Below are positions 1 through 7,222 of a stretch of 64,000 nt of DNA, piece by piece (position 1 is the stretch's first letter; every line of letters starts with the position of its first letter). Below the pieces are notes generated by a model. The model did no database searches. It was given only the letters and a program-made list of their open reading frames with translations, and was not told where the DNA came from. Made by a program: the position numbers and the translations under genes. The DNA is from AC-32 sp963715575 (GTDB lineage Bacteria; Actinomycetota; Thermoleophilia; Gaiellales; Gaiellaceae), in assembly GCA_963715575.1 (NCBI GenBank), contig OY970250.1, positions 1 through 64,000 on the forward strand, read 5' to 3'.

Positions 1-462
1 GGCCGCGGCGGCGAACGGCTGCGGCTCGAGCACGACGCCGGTCGAGGTCTCGGAGTGCGTGAAGAAGACCGCGGCCGCCTCGCGCTCGCGCAGCCGCGCG
101 GCGACCTCGTCGGCAGTCGGGATCTCGCCCCACGAGTAGCGGAGGTGGTCGAGCTCAACGCGGTACGCCTTGGCCAGCGCGGCCCAGCGCTCCCCGAAGT
201 AGCCGGCGGAGACCACGAGCACCGGATCGCCCGGCGAGCAGAGGTTCGCGACCGCAGACTCCATCGCGCCGCTGCCGGAGCCCCCGAAGAGCAACACCTC
301 CTGCTCGGTGCGAAAGACCTCGCGCAGGCGAGCGAGCACGCGCGCGTAGAGCTCGCGGTAGTCAGGGCCGCGGTGGTGGATGACGGGCTGGGCGATCGCG
401 GCCAGCACCTCGGGCGGCGCGGGCGTCGGCCCGGGTGTCATCAGGTAGCGCTTCTCCGCCAC
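1..462 (-). CDS. Class V aminotransferase, partial (3' end outside window)
   Basis: This is the N-terminal 154 residues of a fold-type I PLP enzyme of the alanine-glyoxylate/serine-pyruvate aminotransferase kind. The start reads VAEKRYLMTPGPTPAPPEVL, and the TPGPT motif followed by HHRGPDYRELY is typical of this family. A GSGSGAMESA stretch, which contacts the PLP phosphate in relatives, is present near residue 75. The PLP lysine would lie beyond the window edge. I chose the GTG start because a TACGCT hexamer sits 7 nt upstream, as for a leaderless mRNA; an ATG seven codons further in is the alternative. Substrate cannot be told (serine, alanine or phosphonate-type substrates are all possible). 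Confidence 0.85.
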   Translation of the reverse strand, partial: MAEKRYLMTPGPTPAPPEVLAAIAQPVIHHRGPDYRELYARVLARLREVFRTEQEVLLFGGSGSGAMESAVANLCSPGDPVLVVSAGYFGERWAALAKAYRVELDHLRYSWGEIPTADEVAARLREREAAAVFFTHSETSTGVVLEPQPFAAAA

Positions 463-469
463 GACCCCG

Positions 470-475
470 AGCGTA
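470..475 (-). promoter_or_regulatory. Leaderless -10 element for the aminotransferase
   Basis: On the minus strand the hexamer TACGCT lies 7 nt before the GTG start and no Shine-Dalgarno is present. This matches a -10 box whose transcript would begin at the start codon. Confidence 0.45.
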
Positions 476-592
476 GCGCCACCAGCGGCGGTGCGAGGCG
501 AAGCCGATCACCTGCTGGAAGGTCGGCCGGTTCCTTCAGTGCATCGTCGCCGGCAGGAGGCCGCCGCCGGGAACGAGCCTACAAGGTGGGTG

Positions 593-1459
593 TTACGGCA
601 ACGCCGGGCGCGGGTCGACCGCCGCGCCGCGCAGCCGGACCTCGAGATGCAGGTGCGGACCCGTGGCGTCTCCGGTCGTGCCGACGGTGCCGAGGCGCTC
701 GCCAGTGCCGACAAGCGCGCCGAGCTTCACGCCGATCGAAGACAGGTGCGCATACATCGTCCGCACGCCGTCGGCATGGACGACCACGACCAGCTTCCCC
801 CAGCCGCCCGCAAGCCGGCCGGCGTAGGTGACGCGACCGGCGGCCGCGGCCGCGACGGGGGTGCCGGTGGGCGCGAGGATGTCGAGGCCGGCGTGGAAGC
901 GGTTGCCGCGCGGGCCGAACGGGTCGCCGATCGGGCCGGCGAGCGGCCGCGCGAGCGCGAGGGGGCAGCTCGCCGGTACACGCCGCAGGGCCGCGAAGGT
1001 CGTCGCACCGGCCACGCCGTCCGGCTCCACGCCGGCCCAGCGCTGAAAGTGGCGCAGCGCCAGCTCGGTGTGCTCTCCGAGCCCGCCGTCGATCGTGGCG
1101 GAGGGGAAGCCGTGCCAGGCGAGCAGGAACTGAAGCGCGGCGACGTCCCAGCCGCTGGCGCCGCGGGTCAGCGGCCGGCTGCCGAGCACGTGCCGGCCGT
1201 AGCGGCCGAGCGCCTTGCGGGTCTCAGTGCCCGCGATGCCGTTGGGCGTCAGGCCTGCGCGGCGCTGGAAACGCATGATCGCCGTGGTCGTGGCCCGGCC
1301 CTTGACGCCGTCGATCGCGCCGAAATAGAGGCCGCGAGCATGCAGTGCCACCTGCAGCGCGGCGAGCCCCGAATCGCGGCTTGCCCCGGCCCTGGGCGCA
1401 GCGACAAGCGCAATCAAGACAAGCGGAAGCGCAATGAGCCTGAGGCGGCAGATGCCCAT
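593..1459 (-). CDS. Secreted M23 peptidase with two peptidoglycan-binding domains
   Basis: A 288-residue cell-wall endopeptidase. Residues 1-26 form a signal peptide. Two peptidoglycan-binding repeats follow, about 30-85 and 98-158, each with the DGxxGxxTxxAxxxFQ pattern. The LytM/M23 domain spans about 175-288 and keeps its zinc and catalytic residues: HxxxD at H189 and D193, a histidine in YAHL (H238) and the HLH pair (H269, H271). It should act outside the membrane on peptide cross-links. Because all active-site residues are present, it is more likely an active enzyme than a LytM-like activator. The flanking genes do not suggest a specialised role. Confidence 0.9.
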   Translation of the reverse strand: MGICRLRLIALPLVLIALVAAPRAGASRDSGLAALQVALHARGLYFGAIDGVKGRATTTAIMRFQRRAGLTPNGIAGTETRKALGRYGRHVLGSRPLTRGASGWDVAALQFLLAWHGFPSATIDGGLGEHTELALRHFQRWAGVEPDGVAGATTFAALRRVPASCPLALARPLAGPIGDPFGPRGNRFHAGLDILAPTGTPVAAAAAGRVTYAGRLAGGWGKLVVVVHADGVRTMYAHLSSIGVKLGALVGTGERLGTVGTTGDATGPHLHLEVRLRGAAVDPRPALP

Positions 1460-1504
1460 ACGGCCCTCTGTGTCGGACGGAGCCGGGATCGGCTTTAGCC
1501 GGTT

Positions 1505-1672
1505 CTAGCGCAGAATCAGCCAGAGCGCCAGCGAAACGATGAGGATCACGGCCACAAGCAGGCCGACCGTGCCGGCGACGCCGAAGTGCAGCAGAAACGG
1601 CGTCGAGTCCTCCCGCCCGCGGCCGACTGCGCGCGCGAGCTGGTCCTGCTCGGATCCTCGGCGCTCTTCCAT
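1505..1672 (-). CDS. Small single-pass membrane protein
   Basis: A 55-residue ORF starting MEERRGSEQDQLARAVGRGR: a charged N-terminus, then a hydrophobic segment of about 25 residues from VAGTVGLLVAVILIVSLALW to the end. It lies 40 nt downstream of gatB on the same strand and may be transcribed with it. I do not recognise a family. The topology predicts a cytoplasmic N-terminus and a C-terminal anchor. Confidence 0.55.
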   Translation of the reverse strand: MEERRGSEQDQLARAVGRGREDSTPFLLHFGVAGTVGLLVAVILIVSLALWLILR

Positions 1673-1712
1673 GCGTGACGGTTCCCGCGGCGGGCGCCGG
1701 CCTAACCTCGCG

Positions 1713-3119
1713 TCAGGCGCGCAGCTTCTCGCGCAGGCGCTCGTTGACCACCTTCGGGTTCGCCTTGCCGCCGGTCTCCTTCATCACCTGGCCGACGAAG
1801 AAGCCGAGCAGCCCCTCCTTGCCGCCGCGGTAGGCGGCCACCTGCGACTCGTTCGCGCTCAGGATCCGGTCGATCACCGGATCGAGCTCGCCGGCGTCGG
1901 CGATCGCGTTCTCGGCCAGATAGCGCTCGGCCGAGAACCCCGGCGAGGCGCTTTCGGCGAGCGCCTCGTCGAACGCGCTGCGCGGAATCACGCCGCGCGC
2001 GGCGATCACCTTGCCGAGCTCCTCCGCGTTCACGGCCGACGGCTCGAGCCCGAGCGCGGCGAGCTCGTTCATGACCACGTTCGCCACCGCGGCCCGGTCG
2101 CCGGGAATCCGCGAGTAGAGCTCGTCCCGCCCGCTCGTGACCAGGCCTTCGGCGAGCGCGAAGCCGACGTCGGCCTCGAGCCGCCGCATGCGCGCCGACG
2201 GCAGCTCCGGCAGCTCCCCGCGCAGGCGCTCGACCAGCTCCTCGGCAGGCTCGAGCGGCACGAGGTCGGGCTCCGGGAAGTAGCGGTAGTCCTGCGCCTC
2301 CTCCTTCGAGCGCAGCGGCGGCGCGGACTCGTTGCCCGGGTCGAAGTGCAGCGTCTCCTGCTCGACCTGCCCGCCGGACTCGTAGAGCTCTGCCTGCCGC
2401 CGCACCTCGCGCTCGATCCCCTTGGCGGCGAAGTTGAACGAGTTCATGTTCTTCAGCTCGGTCCGCGTCCGCAGCTCGTCCGAGCCCTCCGGCCGCACCG
2501 AGACGTTGACGTCGAAGCGCAACGAGCCCTTCTCCATCTCGGCGTCCGAGATCCCCAGCTCCACGACCGTCTGCCGCAGCAGTTGCAGGAACGCCTTCGC
2601 CTCCTCGGGCGAGCGGATGTCGGGCCTCGTCACGATCTCGACGAGCGGCGTGCCCGAGCGGTTGAAGTCGACGAGCGAGTGCTCGGCGCCGTGGATGCGC
2701 CCCTCGGCGCCGCCGACGTGGATCGTCTTGGCCGCGTCCTCCTCGAGGTGCGCCCGCTCGATCCCGACCACGCGGTCGCCGTCGGCGGCGGGCACCTCGA
2801 AGCTGCCGTTCACGCAGAGCGGCTGGTCGTACTGGGAGATCTGGTAGCCCTTCGGGTTGTCCGGGTAGAAGTAGTTCTTGCGGTGGAAGATCGCCCGCTC
2901 GGGGATCTGGCAGCCGAGCGCGAGGCCGAGCAGGATCGTCCACTCCACCGCCTGGCGGTTCGGCACCGGCAAGGCGCCCGGGAGCGCAAGGCAGACCGGG
3001 CACGTGTGCGTGTTCGGCGGGTCGAAGTAAGCGACCTCGCAGCGGCAGAACATCTTCGTCCGCGTCTTCAGGTGGACGTGGATCTCAAGCCCGATGACGG
3101 GTTCCCACCTAACGCTCAT
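1713..3119 (-). CDS. gatB: Asp-tRNA(Asn)/Glu-tRNA(Gln) amidotransferase subunit B
   Basis: A 468-residue GatB, the tRNA-binding and kinase subunit of GatCAB, which makes Gln-tRNA(Gln) and/or Asn-tRNA(Asn) by transamidation. It begins MSVRWEPVIGLEIHVHLKTR, the family N-terminus. The zinc-type cysteines appear as FCRC and TCPVC. The family signature DFNRSGTPLVEI is present, and the C-terminal YqeY-like domain runs to the end (NPKVVNERLREKL). The reading frame is open further upstream, but the start used overlaps the gatA stop by 11 bp and gives the usual protein length. It is the last gene of gatC-gatA-gatB. Confidence 0.97.
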   Translation of the reverse strand: MSVRWEPVIGLEIHVHLKTRTKMFCRCEVAYFDPPNTHTCPVCLALPGALPVPNRQAVEWTILLGLALGCQIPERAIFHRKNYFYPDNPKGYQISQYDQPLCVNGSFEVPAADGDRVVGIERAHLEEDAAKTIHVGGAEGRIHGAEHSLVDFNRSGTPLVEIVTRPDIRSPEEAKAFLQLLRQTVVELGISDAEMEKGSLRFDVNVSVRPEGSDELRTRTELKNMNSFNFAAKGIEREVRRQAELYESGGQVEQETLHFDPGNESAPPLRSKEEAQDYRYFPEPDLVPLEPAEELVERLRGELPELPSARMRRLEADVGFALAEGLVTSGRDELYSRIPGDRAAVANVVMNELAALGLEPSAVNAEELGKVIAARGVIPRSAFDEALAESASPGFSAERYLAENAIADAGELDPVIDRILSANESQVAAYRGGKEGLLGFFVGQVMKETGGKANPKVVNERLREKLRA

Positions 3120-4527
3120 CTGATCTGTACCGCTCCGGGACGTAGTCGAAGCCGAGCGCCCGCTCGAGCGCGTGGCCGGCGCGGAAGAGCAGGTTCTCCG
3201 AGAACTGGCGGCCAATCAGCTGGAAGCCCACGGGCAGGCCCTCCGAGAGCCCGCAGGGGATCGAGAGCCCGGGCAGGCCGGCCATGTTCGACGGGATCGT
3301 GAGCAGGTCGGCCGCGTACATTGCGAGCGGGTTGGCGGTGCGGGCGCCGAGCTCGAAGGCGACGGTCGGCGAGGTCGGGCTGACGAGCACGTCGAACTGC
3401 TCGAAGGCCGCCTCGTGCTCGTCGCGGATCACGGTCCGCACCTTCTGCGCCTGGCCGTAGTAGGCCTCGTAGTAGCCGGCCGAGAGCGCGTACGTGCCGA
3501 GCATGATCCGGCGCTTCGGCTCGTCGCCGAAGCCGGCGTCGCGGGTGCGCTCGTACATCGCGCGGATGTCGCCGTTGCCGACGCGCAGCCCGTAGCGGAC
3601 GCCGTCGTAGCGGGCCAGGTTGGACGAGGCCTCAGAGGGAGCGATCAGGTAGTAGCACGGCAGCCCGAACTCGACCGAGCGCGGCAGGCTGCACTCCCCT
3701 ACCTCGGCGCCCAGCTCGCGCGCGAGCTCGATCGTGCGGTTGACGACCTCGCTCACGCCGGGCTCGATGCCCTCCGCCTCGTTCAGCTCCTTGGGAACGC
3801 CGACGCGGAGCCCCTTCAGGTCCTCGACCTCCGGCAGCTCGATCCGCTCGGGCAGCTCGACGGTGGTCGAGTCCATCGGGTCGCGACCGGCGACGATCCG
3901 GTACAGCAGCGCGCAGTCGCGCACCGTCTTGGCGATCGGGCCGACCTGGTCGAGGCTGGAGGCGAAGGCGACGATCCCGTAGCGCGAGACGGTGCCGTAG
4001 GTCGGGCGCAGGCCGACGACGCCGCAGAGCGAGGCCGGTTGTTTGATCGAGCCGCCCGTGTCGGAGCCGAGCGCCCACGGGGCGAGCCCGGCAGCGACGG
4101 CGGCGGTCGAGCCGCCCGACGAGCCGCCCGGCACACGGCTCGGATCCCACGGGTTGCGGGTCGGGCCGTAGGCGGAGTTCTCGGTCGACGAGCCCATCGC
4201 GAACTCGTCCAGGTTGGTCTTGCCGAGCAGCGGCAGGCCCGCCTCCTTGCAGCGGGCGGCGACGGTCGCGTCGTAGACCGGCTTGTAGCCTTCGAGGATC
4301 TTCGAGGCGGCGGTCGTCTCGACGCCGCGTGTCGAGATCACGTCCTTGAGCGCGATCGGAACGCCTTCACCCTCGGGCTCGTCCACCGTGCAGAGGAACG
4401 CGTGCAGCTCGGGATCGCGCTCGGCGATCGCGTCCAGGTAGGCACGGTGCAGCTCGGCACCACTGACCTCGCCGCGCTCGACGAGGCCCGTCGCCTCCTC
4501 GGCCGTCAATCGCAGCGTGTCGATCAC
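3109..4527 (-). CDS. gatA: Asp-tRNA(Asn)/Glu-tRNA(Gln) amidotransferase subunit A
   Basis: A 472-residue amidase-signature enzyme that releases ammonia from glutamine for GatB. The Ser-cisSer-Lys triad is visible: Lys61 in PIALKD, the serines of GGSSGGS (about 136-137) and Ser160 in SDTGGSI. The stretch FAMGSSTENSAYGPTRNPWD is typical of GatA rather than other amidases. The start is GTG. It overlaps gatB, which implies translational coupling, while 127 bp separate it from gatC, an unusually long gap for this operon. Confidence 0.97.
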   Translation of the reverse strand: MIDTLRLTAEEATGLVERGEVSGAELHRAYLDAIAERDPELHAFLCTVDEPEGEGVPIALKDVISTRGVETTAASKILEGYKPVYDATVAARCKEAGLPLLGKTNLDEFAMGSSTENSAYGPTRNPWDPSRVPGGSSGGSTAAVAAGLAPWALGSDTGGSIKQPASLCGVVGLRPTYGTVSRYGIVAFASSLDQVGPIAKTVRDCALLYRIVAGRDPMDSTTVELPERIELPEVEDLKGLRVGVPKELNEAEGIEPGVSEVVNRTIELARELGAEVGECSLPRSVEFGLPCYYLIAPSEASSNLARYDGVRYGLRVGNGDIRAMYERTRDAGFGDEPKRRIMLGTYALSAGYYEAYYGQAQKVRTVIRDEHEAAFEQFDVLVSPTSPTVAFELGARTANPLAMYAADLLTIPSNMAGLPGLSIPCGLSEGLPVGFQLIGRQFSENLLFRAGHALERALGFDYVPERYRSDER

Positions 4528-4654
4528 GCGCGCGGCCCCGTAACCGCCCCCAAGGGATCCCCGGGACCCCTGCAGACACCGTAGCCGTGTCCGGCGCGCG
4601 TGTCTGTGACGGATCTGTGCCGTAAGTGGAACATCGTGCTCGCGCCGCTTTCCG

Positions 4655-4936
4655 TCACCCCGCCGGGACGCGGAAGGCGCCGCCCTCCGGGTCGGGCGCG
4701 TTGGCGAGCGTCTCCTCCACCGACAGCGACGACGTCGGCTCGTCCTCGGCCCACACGTTCGAGAGCGCGAGCGGATGCAGCGTCGGCTCGACGCCCGAGA
4801 GGTCGAGCTCGTCCACCTTGCCGACCGCCTCGAGGATCGCGTCGAGCTGCCCGGCGAAGCGGTCGAGCTCCTCCTCGGTCAACGCCAGCCGCGCGAGCCG
4901 CGCCACGTGCACCACTTCTTCTCTCGAGATCGCCAT
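4655..4936 (-). CDS. gatC: Asp-tRNA(Asn)/Glu-tRNA(Gln) amidotransferase subunit C
   Basis: A 93-residue GatC, the small belt-like subunit that stabilises the GatA-GatB interface. It starts MAISREEVVHVARLARLALT, the conserved N-terminal helix, and ends with the extended tail around ETLANAPDPEGGAFRVP. A GGAGAGGG purine-rich stretch lies directly before the ATG. It is the first gene of the gatCAB operon, and the presumed promoter lies in the 190 bp between it and the cold-shock gene terminator. Confidence 0.95.
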   Translation of the reverse strand: MAISREEVVHVARLARLALTEEELDRFAGQLDAILEAVGKVDELDLSGVEPTLHPLALSNVWAEDEPTSSLSVEETLANAPDPEGGAFRVPAG

Positions 4937-5096
4937 CCCTCTCCAATCCTGTCAAACCAGCTTGGAGCGCTCCCACCTGCCGCCGGAGCCGGGCTCCGCC
5001 CGGCGGGAGGCTAACTGCGACGACTTTGGAGTCTTCGATACAAGAGCCGGCTCCTGGAACCTCTGCCGTGAGCCTCCGCCCGCAAGGAGGGGGCCA

Positions 5097-5121
5097 CCGG
5101 GGGAACCAGGGGTTCCCCCGG
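5097..5121. repeat. Palindromic GGGGGAACC element, copy 1
   Basis: Perfect 11-bp arms CCGGGGGAACC and GGTTCCCCCGG around a 3-nt AGG loop, upstream of gatC. Two related palindromes occur near 42.2-42.3 kb, so this looks like a dispersed REP-like element rather than a gene-specific terminator. Confidence 0.6.
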
Positions 5122-5125
5122 CTCC

Positions 5126-5154
5126 AAAAAACGGGGCCCCTTGCGGAGCCCCGT
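5126..5154 (-). terminator. Rho-independent terminator of the cold-shock gene
   Basis: On the minus strand a 10-bp stem (arms ACGGGGCTCC and GGGGCCCCGT, one G-T pair) closes a GCAA tetraloop and is followed directly by a run of T. It lies 25 nt after the cold-shock stop codon. Confidence 0.9.
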
Positions 5155-5178
5155 CAACTGTTCGGTTCCGAAAAGGGT

Positions 5179-5379
5179 CTAGCCTGGCTGCACGTTCGCT
5201 GCCTGCAGGCCTTTATCGCCCTGCACGACGTCGAACTCGACCTGCTGACCCTCGGTCAGCGACTTGTAGCCTTCCCCTGCAATCGCCGAGAAATGGACGA
5301 ACACGTCTTCGCCGCCTTCGCGCTCGATGAAGCCGTAGCCCTTCTCGTTCGAGAACCACTTGACGGTCCCCTTGGGCAA
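5179..5379 (-). CDS. csp: Cold-shock domain protein
   Basis: A 66-residue single cold-shock domain, an RNA/ssDNA-binding beta-barrel that acts as an RNA chaperone. Both RNA-binding motifs are present: KGYGFI (RNP1) and VFVHF (RNP2). The start is TTG (reading MPKGTVKWFSNEKGYGFIER), chosen because the family N-terminus is PKGTVKWF and a GGGAG Shine-Dalgarno stands 6 nt before it; the longer upstream frame has no support. It is a single-gene unit with its own strong terminator. CspA-type proteins are often growth- or stress-regulated, but nothing here shows the signal. Confidence 0.95.
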   Translation of the reverse strand: MPKGTVKWFSNEKGYGFIEREGGEDVFVHFSAIAGEGYKSLTEGQQVEFDVVQGDKGLQAANVQPG

Positions 5380-5504
5380 ACCTACTCCCTTCGTACAAAT
5401 ACAACGACGGCCCGGGCACCGAGCCGCCGACCTACATTGAAGCGGCGCGAACCTTAGACGCTCTCTCCCGGCTCGGCAAGTGTCTCCGACCAAGAACGCA
5501 GACG

Positions 5505-5531
5505 GGTCGGCGTCGCAAGCGCCGCGTTAGC
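5505..5531. repeat. 27-nt repeat over folD stop codon, copy 1
   Basis: Plus-strand GGTCGGCGTCGCAAGCGCCG followed by CGTTAGC. It covers the last base pairs and TAA stop of folD and extends downstream. An almost identical copy (one mismatch) covers the stop of the sugar permease near 27.96 kb. It contains a short GGCG/CGCC hairpin. Confidence 0.6.
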
Positions 5532-6387
5532 GCTGAAGCTGCGGAAACGCAACGTGGCCTCTTCGATATCGCGCCGCGCGGACCGTGTTGGCGAGCAGCA
5601 TCGCGATCGTCATCGGGCCAACGCCGCCGGGAACCGGCGTCAGGAAGTGTGCGACGGCAGCCGCGCCCGGATCGACGTCGCCGACGAGACCCGCCTCGGT
5701 GCGGTTGATCCCGACATCCACCACGGCGGCGCCCGACTTGACCATGTCCGGCGAGACGATCCCGGGCACGCCGGCCGCGACGACCAGCACGTCCGCGTCG
5801 AGCGTGTGCCGCTCCAGGTCGTCGGTGTGCGAGTGGCAGATCGTGACGGTCGCGTTCGCCTGCAGCAGCAGGTGCGCAATGGGCTTGCCGACAATATCGC
5901 TGCGCCCGATCACAACGGCCCGCGCGCCGTCCAGCTGGATGCCGAACTCCGCGAGCAGCGCCATGATCCCGAGCGGCGTCGCGGGCACGTGCGTCGGCCG
6001 CCCGAGGTAGAGCTGGCCCGCGTTGAACGGGTGCACGCCGTCCACGTCCTTGACCGGGTCGATCGCGAGCACCGCCTGCGCCTCGTCGAGGTGGCCGGGC
6101 AGCGGCAGCTGGACGAGGATCCCGTCGACCTCGTCGTCCGCGTTGAGCAGCTCGACCGCGGCGACGAGCTCGTCCTGCGAGACGTCCTCGGGCAGCTTCA
6201 CGTCGGTCGAGCTCATCACCGCTTCGCCGGCTGCCTCGTGCTTGCGCCGGATGTAGACGGTCGAGGCGGGGTCCTCGCCAACCTGAACCGTGGCGAGCCC
6301 GATCGCGCCGAGCTCCTGCACGTCCCGGCCGACCTGGGCGCGGATCCGCTCGGCAAGCGGCCCGCCTGCCATCAACGTCGCCGTCAC
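5527..6387 (-). CDS. folD: Methylene-THF dehydrogenase/cyclohydrolase
   Basis: A 286-residue FolD, which interconverts 5,10-methylene-THF, 5,10-methenyl-THF and 10-formyl-THF in the cytosol. Tyr45 and Lys49 in TVYIRRKHEAAG are the catalytic pair. GRSDIVGKP and TPVPGGVGPMT are the two family signatures of the Rossmann domain. The GTG start lies 2 nt after the stop of the upstream diiron-protein gene, so the two are probably co-transcribed; an ATG five codons inside is an alternative start. The C-terminal tail RYRRGHVAFPQLQR is lineage-specific. Confidence 0.96.
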   Translation of the reverse strand: MTATLMAGGPLAERIRAQVGRDVQELGAIGLATVQVGEDPASTVYIRRKHEAAGEAVMSSTDVKLPEDVSQDELVAAVELLNADDEVDGILVQLPLPGHLDEAQAVLAIDPVKDVDGVHPFNAGQLYLGRPTHVPATPLGIMALLAEFGIQLDGARAVVIGRSDIVGKPIAHLLLQANATVTICHSHTDDLERHTLDADVLVVAAGVPGIVSPDMVKSGAAVVDVGINRTEAGLVGDVDPGAAAVAHFLTPVPGGVGPMTIAMLLANTVRAARYRRGHVAFPQLQR

Positions 6388-6389
6388 CG

Positions 6390-7205
6390 CTAGGGAATCG
6401 GCAGCTGGACGTCCGAGACGTCAAGGCCGAGCGACTGCGCCAGGCGGACGCCGATCTCGATGTCCTCCTTCAGCTTGGCGATGTCGCGGGAGCGCATCGT
6501 CTCGCCGATGAAGGCGCGCTCCTTCGGTCGCCAGAGGGCGTGCTGGACGAAGGTCGGCAGCAGCCGGTTCGCGGCCTCGACGAGCGCGCGCTTCGTCTTC
6601 GTGTCCGCGTGCTTGAGCAGCACCTTCTCGTACGCCATCCCGGCCCCGTGGTGGATGCCGTCGTCGGTCGTCAGCCGGTTGCAGAGGTCCTCGAGCACGG
6701 TCCCGCGGGAGGCCCGGGCGATCAGGCGGAAGCGCGAGATGATTAGGCGCTCGTAGAAGACCTGCATCTGGAAGACCTTCTCCTCGAGCGTGTCGGCCTC
6801 GAGCGTCATGTGCGCCAGCTCGTCGAGGTACGGGTCGCGCTCCGCCGTGCCGCCGGCCTCCTCGATCAGCTTCAGCCACGCCTCGGTATGGCGTGACTCG
6901 TCCTGCACCATCGTCGAGTAGTAGAGCTTCGCCTCGGGGTCGGGCGCGATGTTCAGGAGCTGCGAGGCCATCTCGCAGGCGAGCATGTCCGCCTGCAGCT
7001 GCTGCGTGAGCACCGAGCGCCACATGTCCTTGCGCCGGGCCTGGCGCACCGGCGAGCCCTTGCCCTCGGGGATCGGCGGGAGCTCGCCCCAGGGGAGGTC
7101 GCGCACCTGCCACTCCTGCCGCTTCGCGAGCTCGTAGAAGCGGAGGACGCCGGCGAACGCCTCGCGCTCCTCGCGCTCCTGGTCGATGACCTGCTCGGTC
7201 TCCAC
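6390..7205 (-). CDS. Ferritin-like/R2-like diiron protein
   Basis: A 271-residue helical protein with a full set of carboxylate-bridged diiron ligands: E78 in LACEMA, E103xxH106 in DESRH, E152 in YERL and D182xxH185 in DDGIHH. This spacing matches the ferritin-like superfamily of ribonucleotide reductase R2 and R2-like oxidases. Which reaction it performs cannot be read from the sequence; no tyrosyl-radical or ligand-binding signature was recognised with confidence. The GTG start is preceded by a TAAGCT hexamer 6 nt upstream (leaderless type), and folD follows 2 nt downstream. Expected location is the cytosol. Confidence 0.7.
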   Translation of the reverse strand: METEQVIDQEREEREAFAGVLRFYELAKRQEWQVRDLPWGELPPIPEGKGSPVRQARRKDMWRSVLTQQLQADMLACEMASQLLNIAPDPEAKLYYSTMVQDESRHTEAWLKLIEEAGGTAERDPYLDELAHMTLEADTLEEKVFQMQVFYERLIISRFRLIARASRGTVLEDLCNRLTTDDGIHHGAGMAYEKVLLKHADTKTKRALVEAANRLLPTFVQHALWRPKERAFIGETMRSRDIAKLKEDIEIGVRLAQSLGLDVSDVQLPIP

Positions 7206-7211
7206 GGGACC

Positions 7212-7221
7212 AGCTTAAGCT
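7212..7221. promoter_or_regulatory. Palindromic bidirectional leaderless promoter
   Basis: The perfect palindrome AGCTTAAGCT sits in a 17-bp divergent gap. On each strand it supplies TAAGCT: 6 nt before the GTG of the diiron protein, and 7 nt before the second ATG of the HMG-CoA reductase gene. Neither gene has a Shine-Dalgarno. Confidence 0.5.
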
Positions 7222-7222
7222 C

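Noticed and set aside
1539..3302. Long plus-strand ORF (587 codons) opposite gatB and gatA
   Set aside because: Shadow of the GatB/GatA genes in high-GC DNA; arginine-, leucine- and valine-rich composition and no domain. The same applies to other long opposite ORFs, e.g. 3172-4584, 15355-17160, 23550-25148 and 29842-31287.
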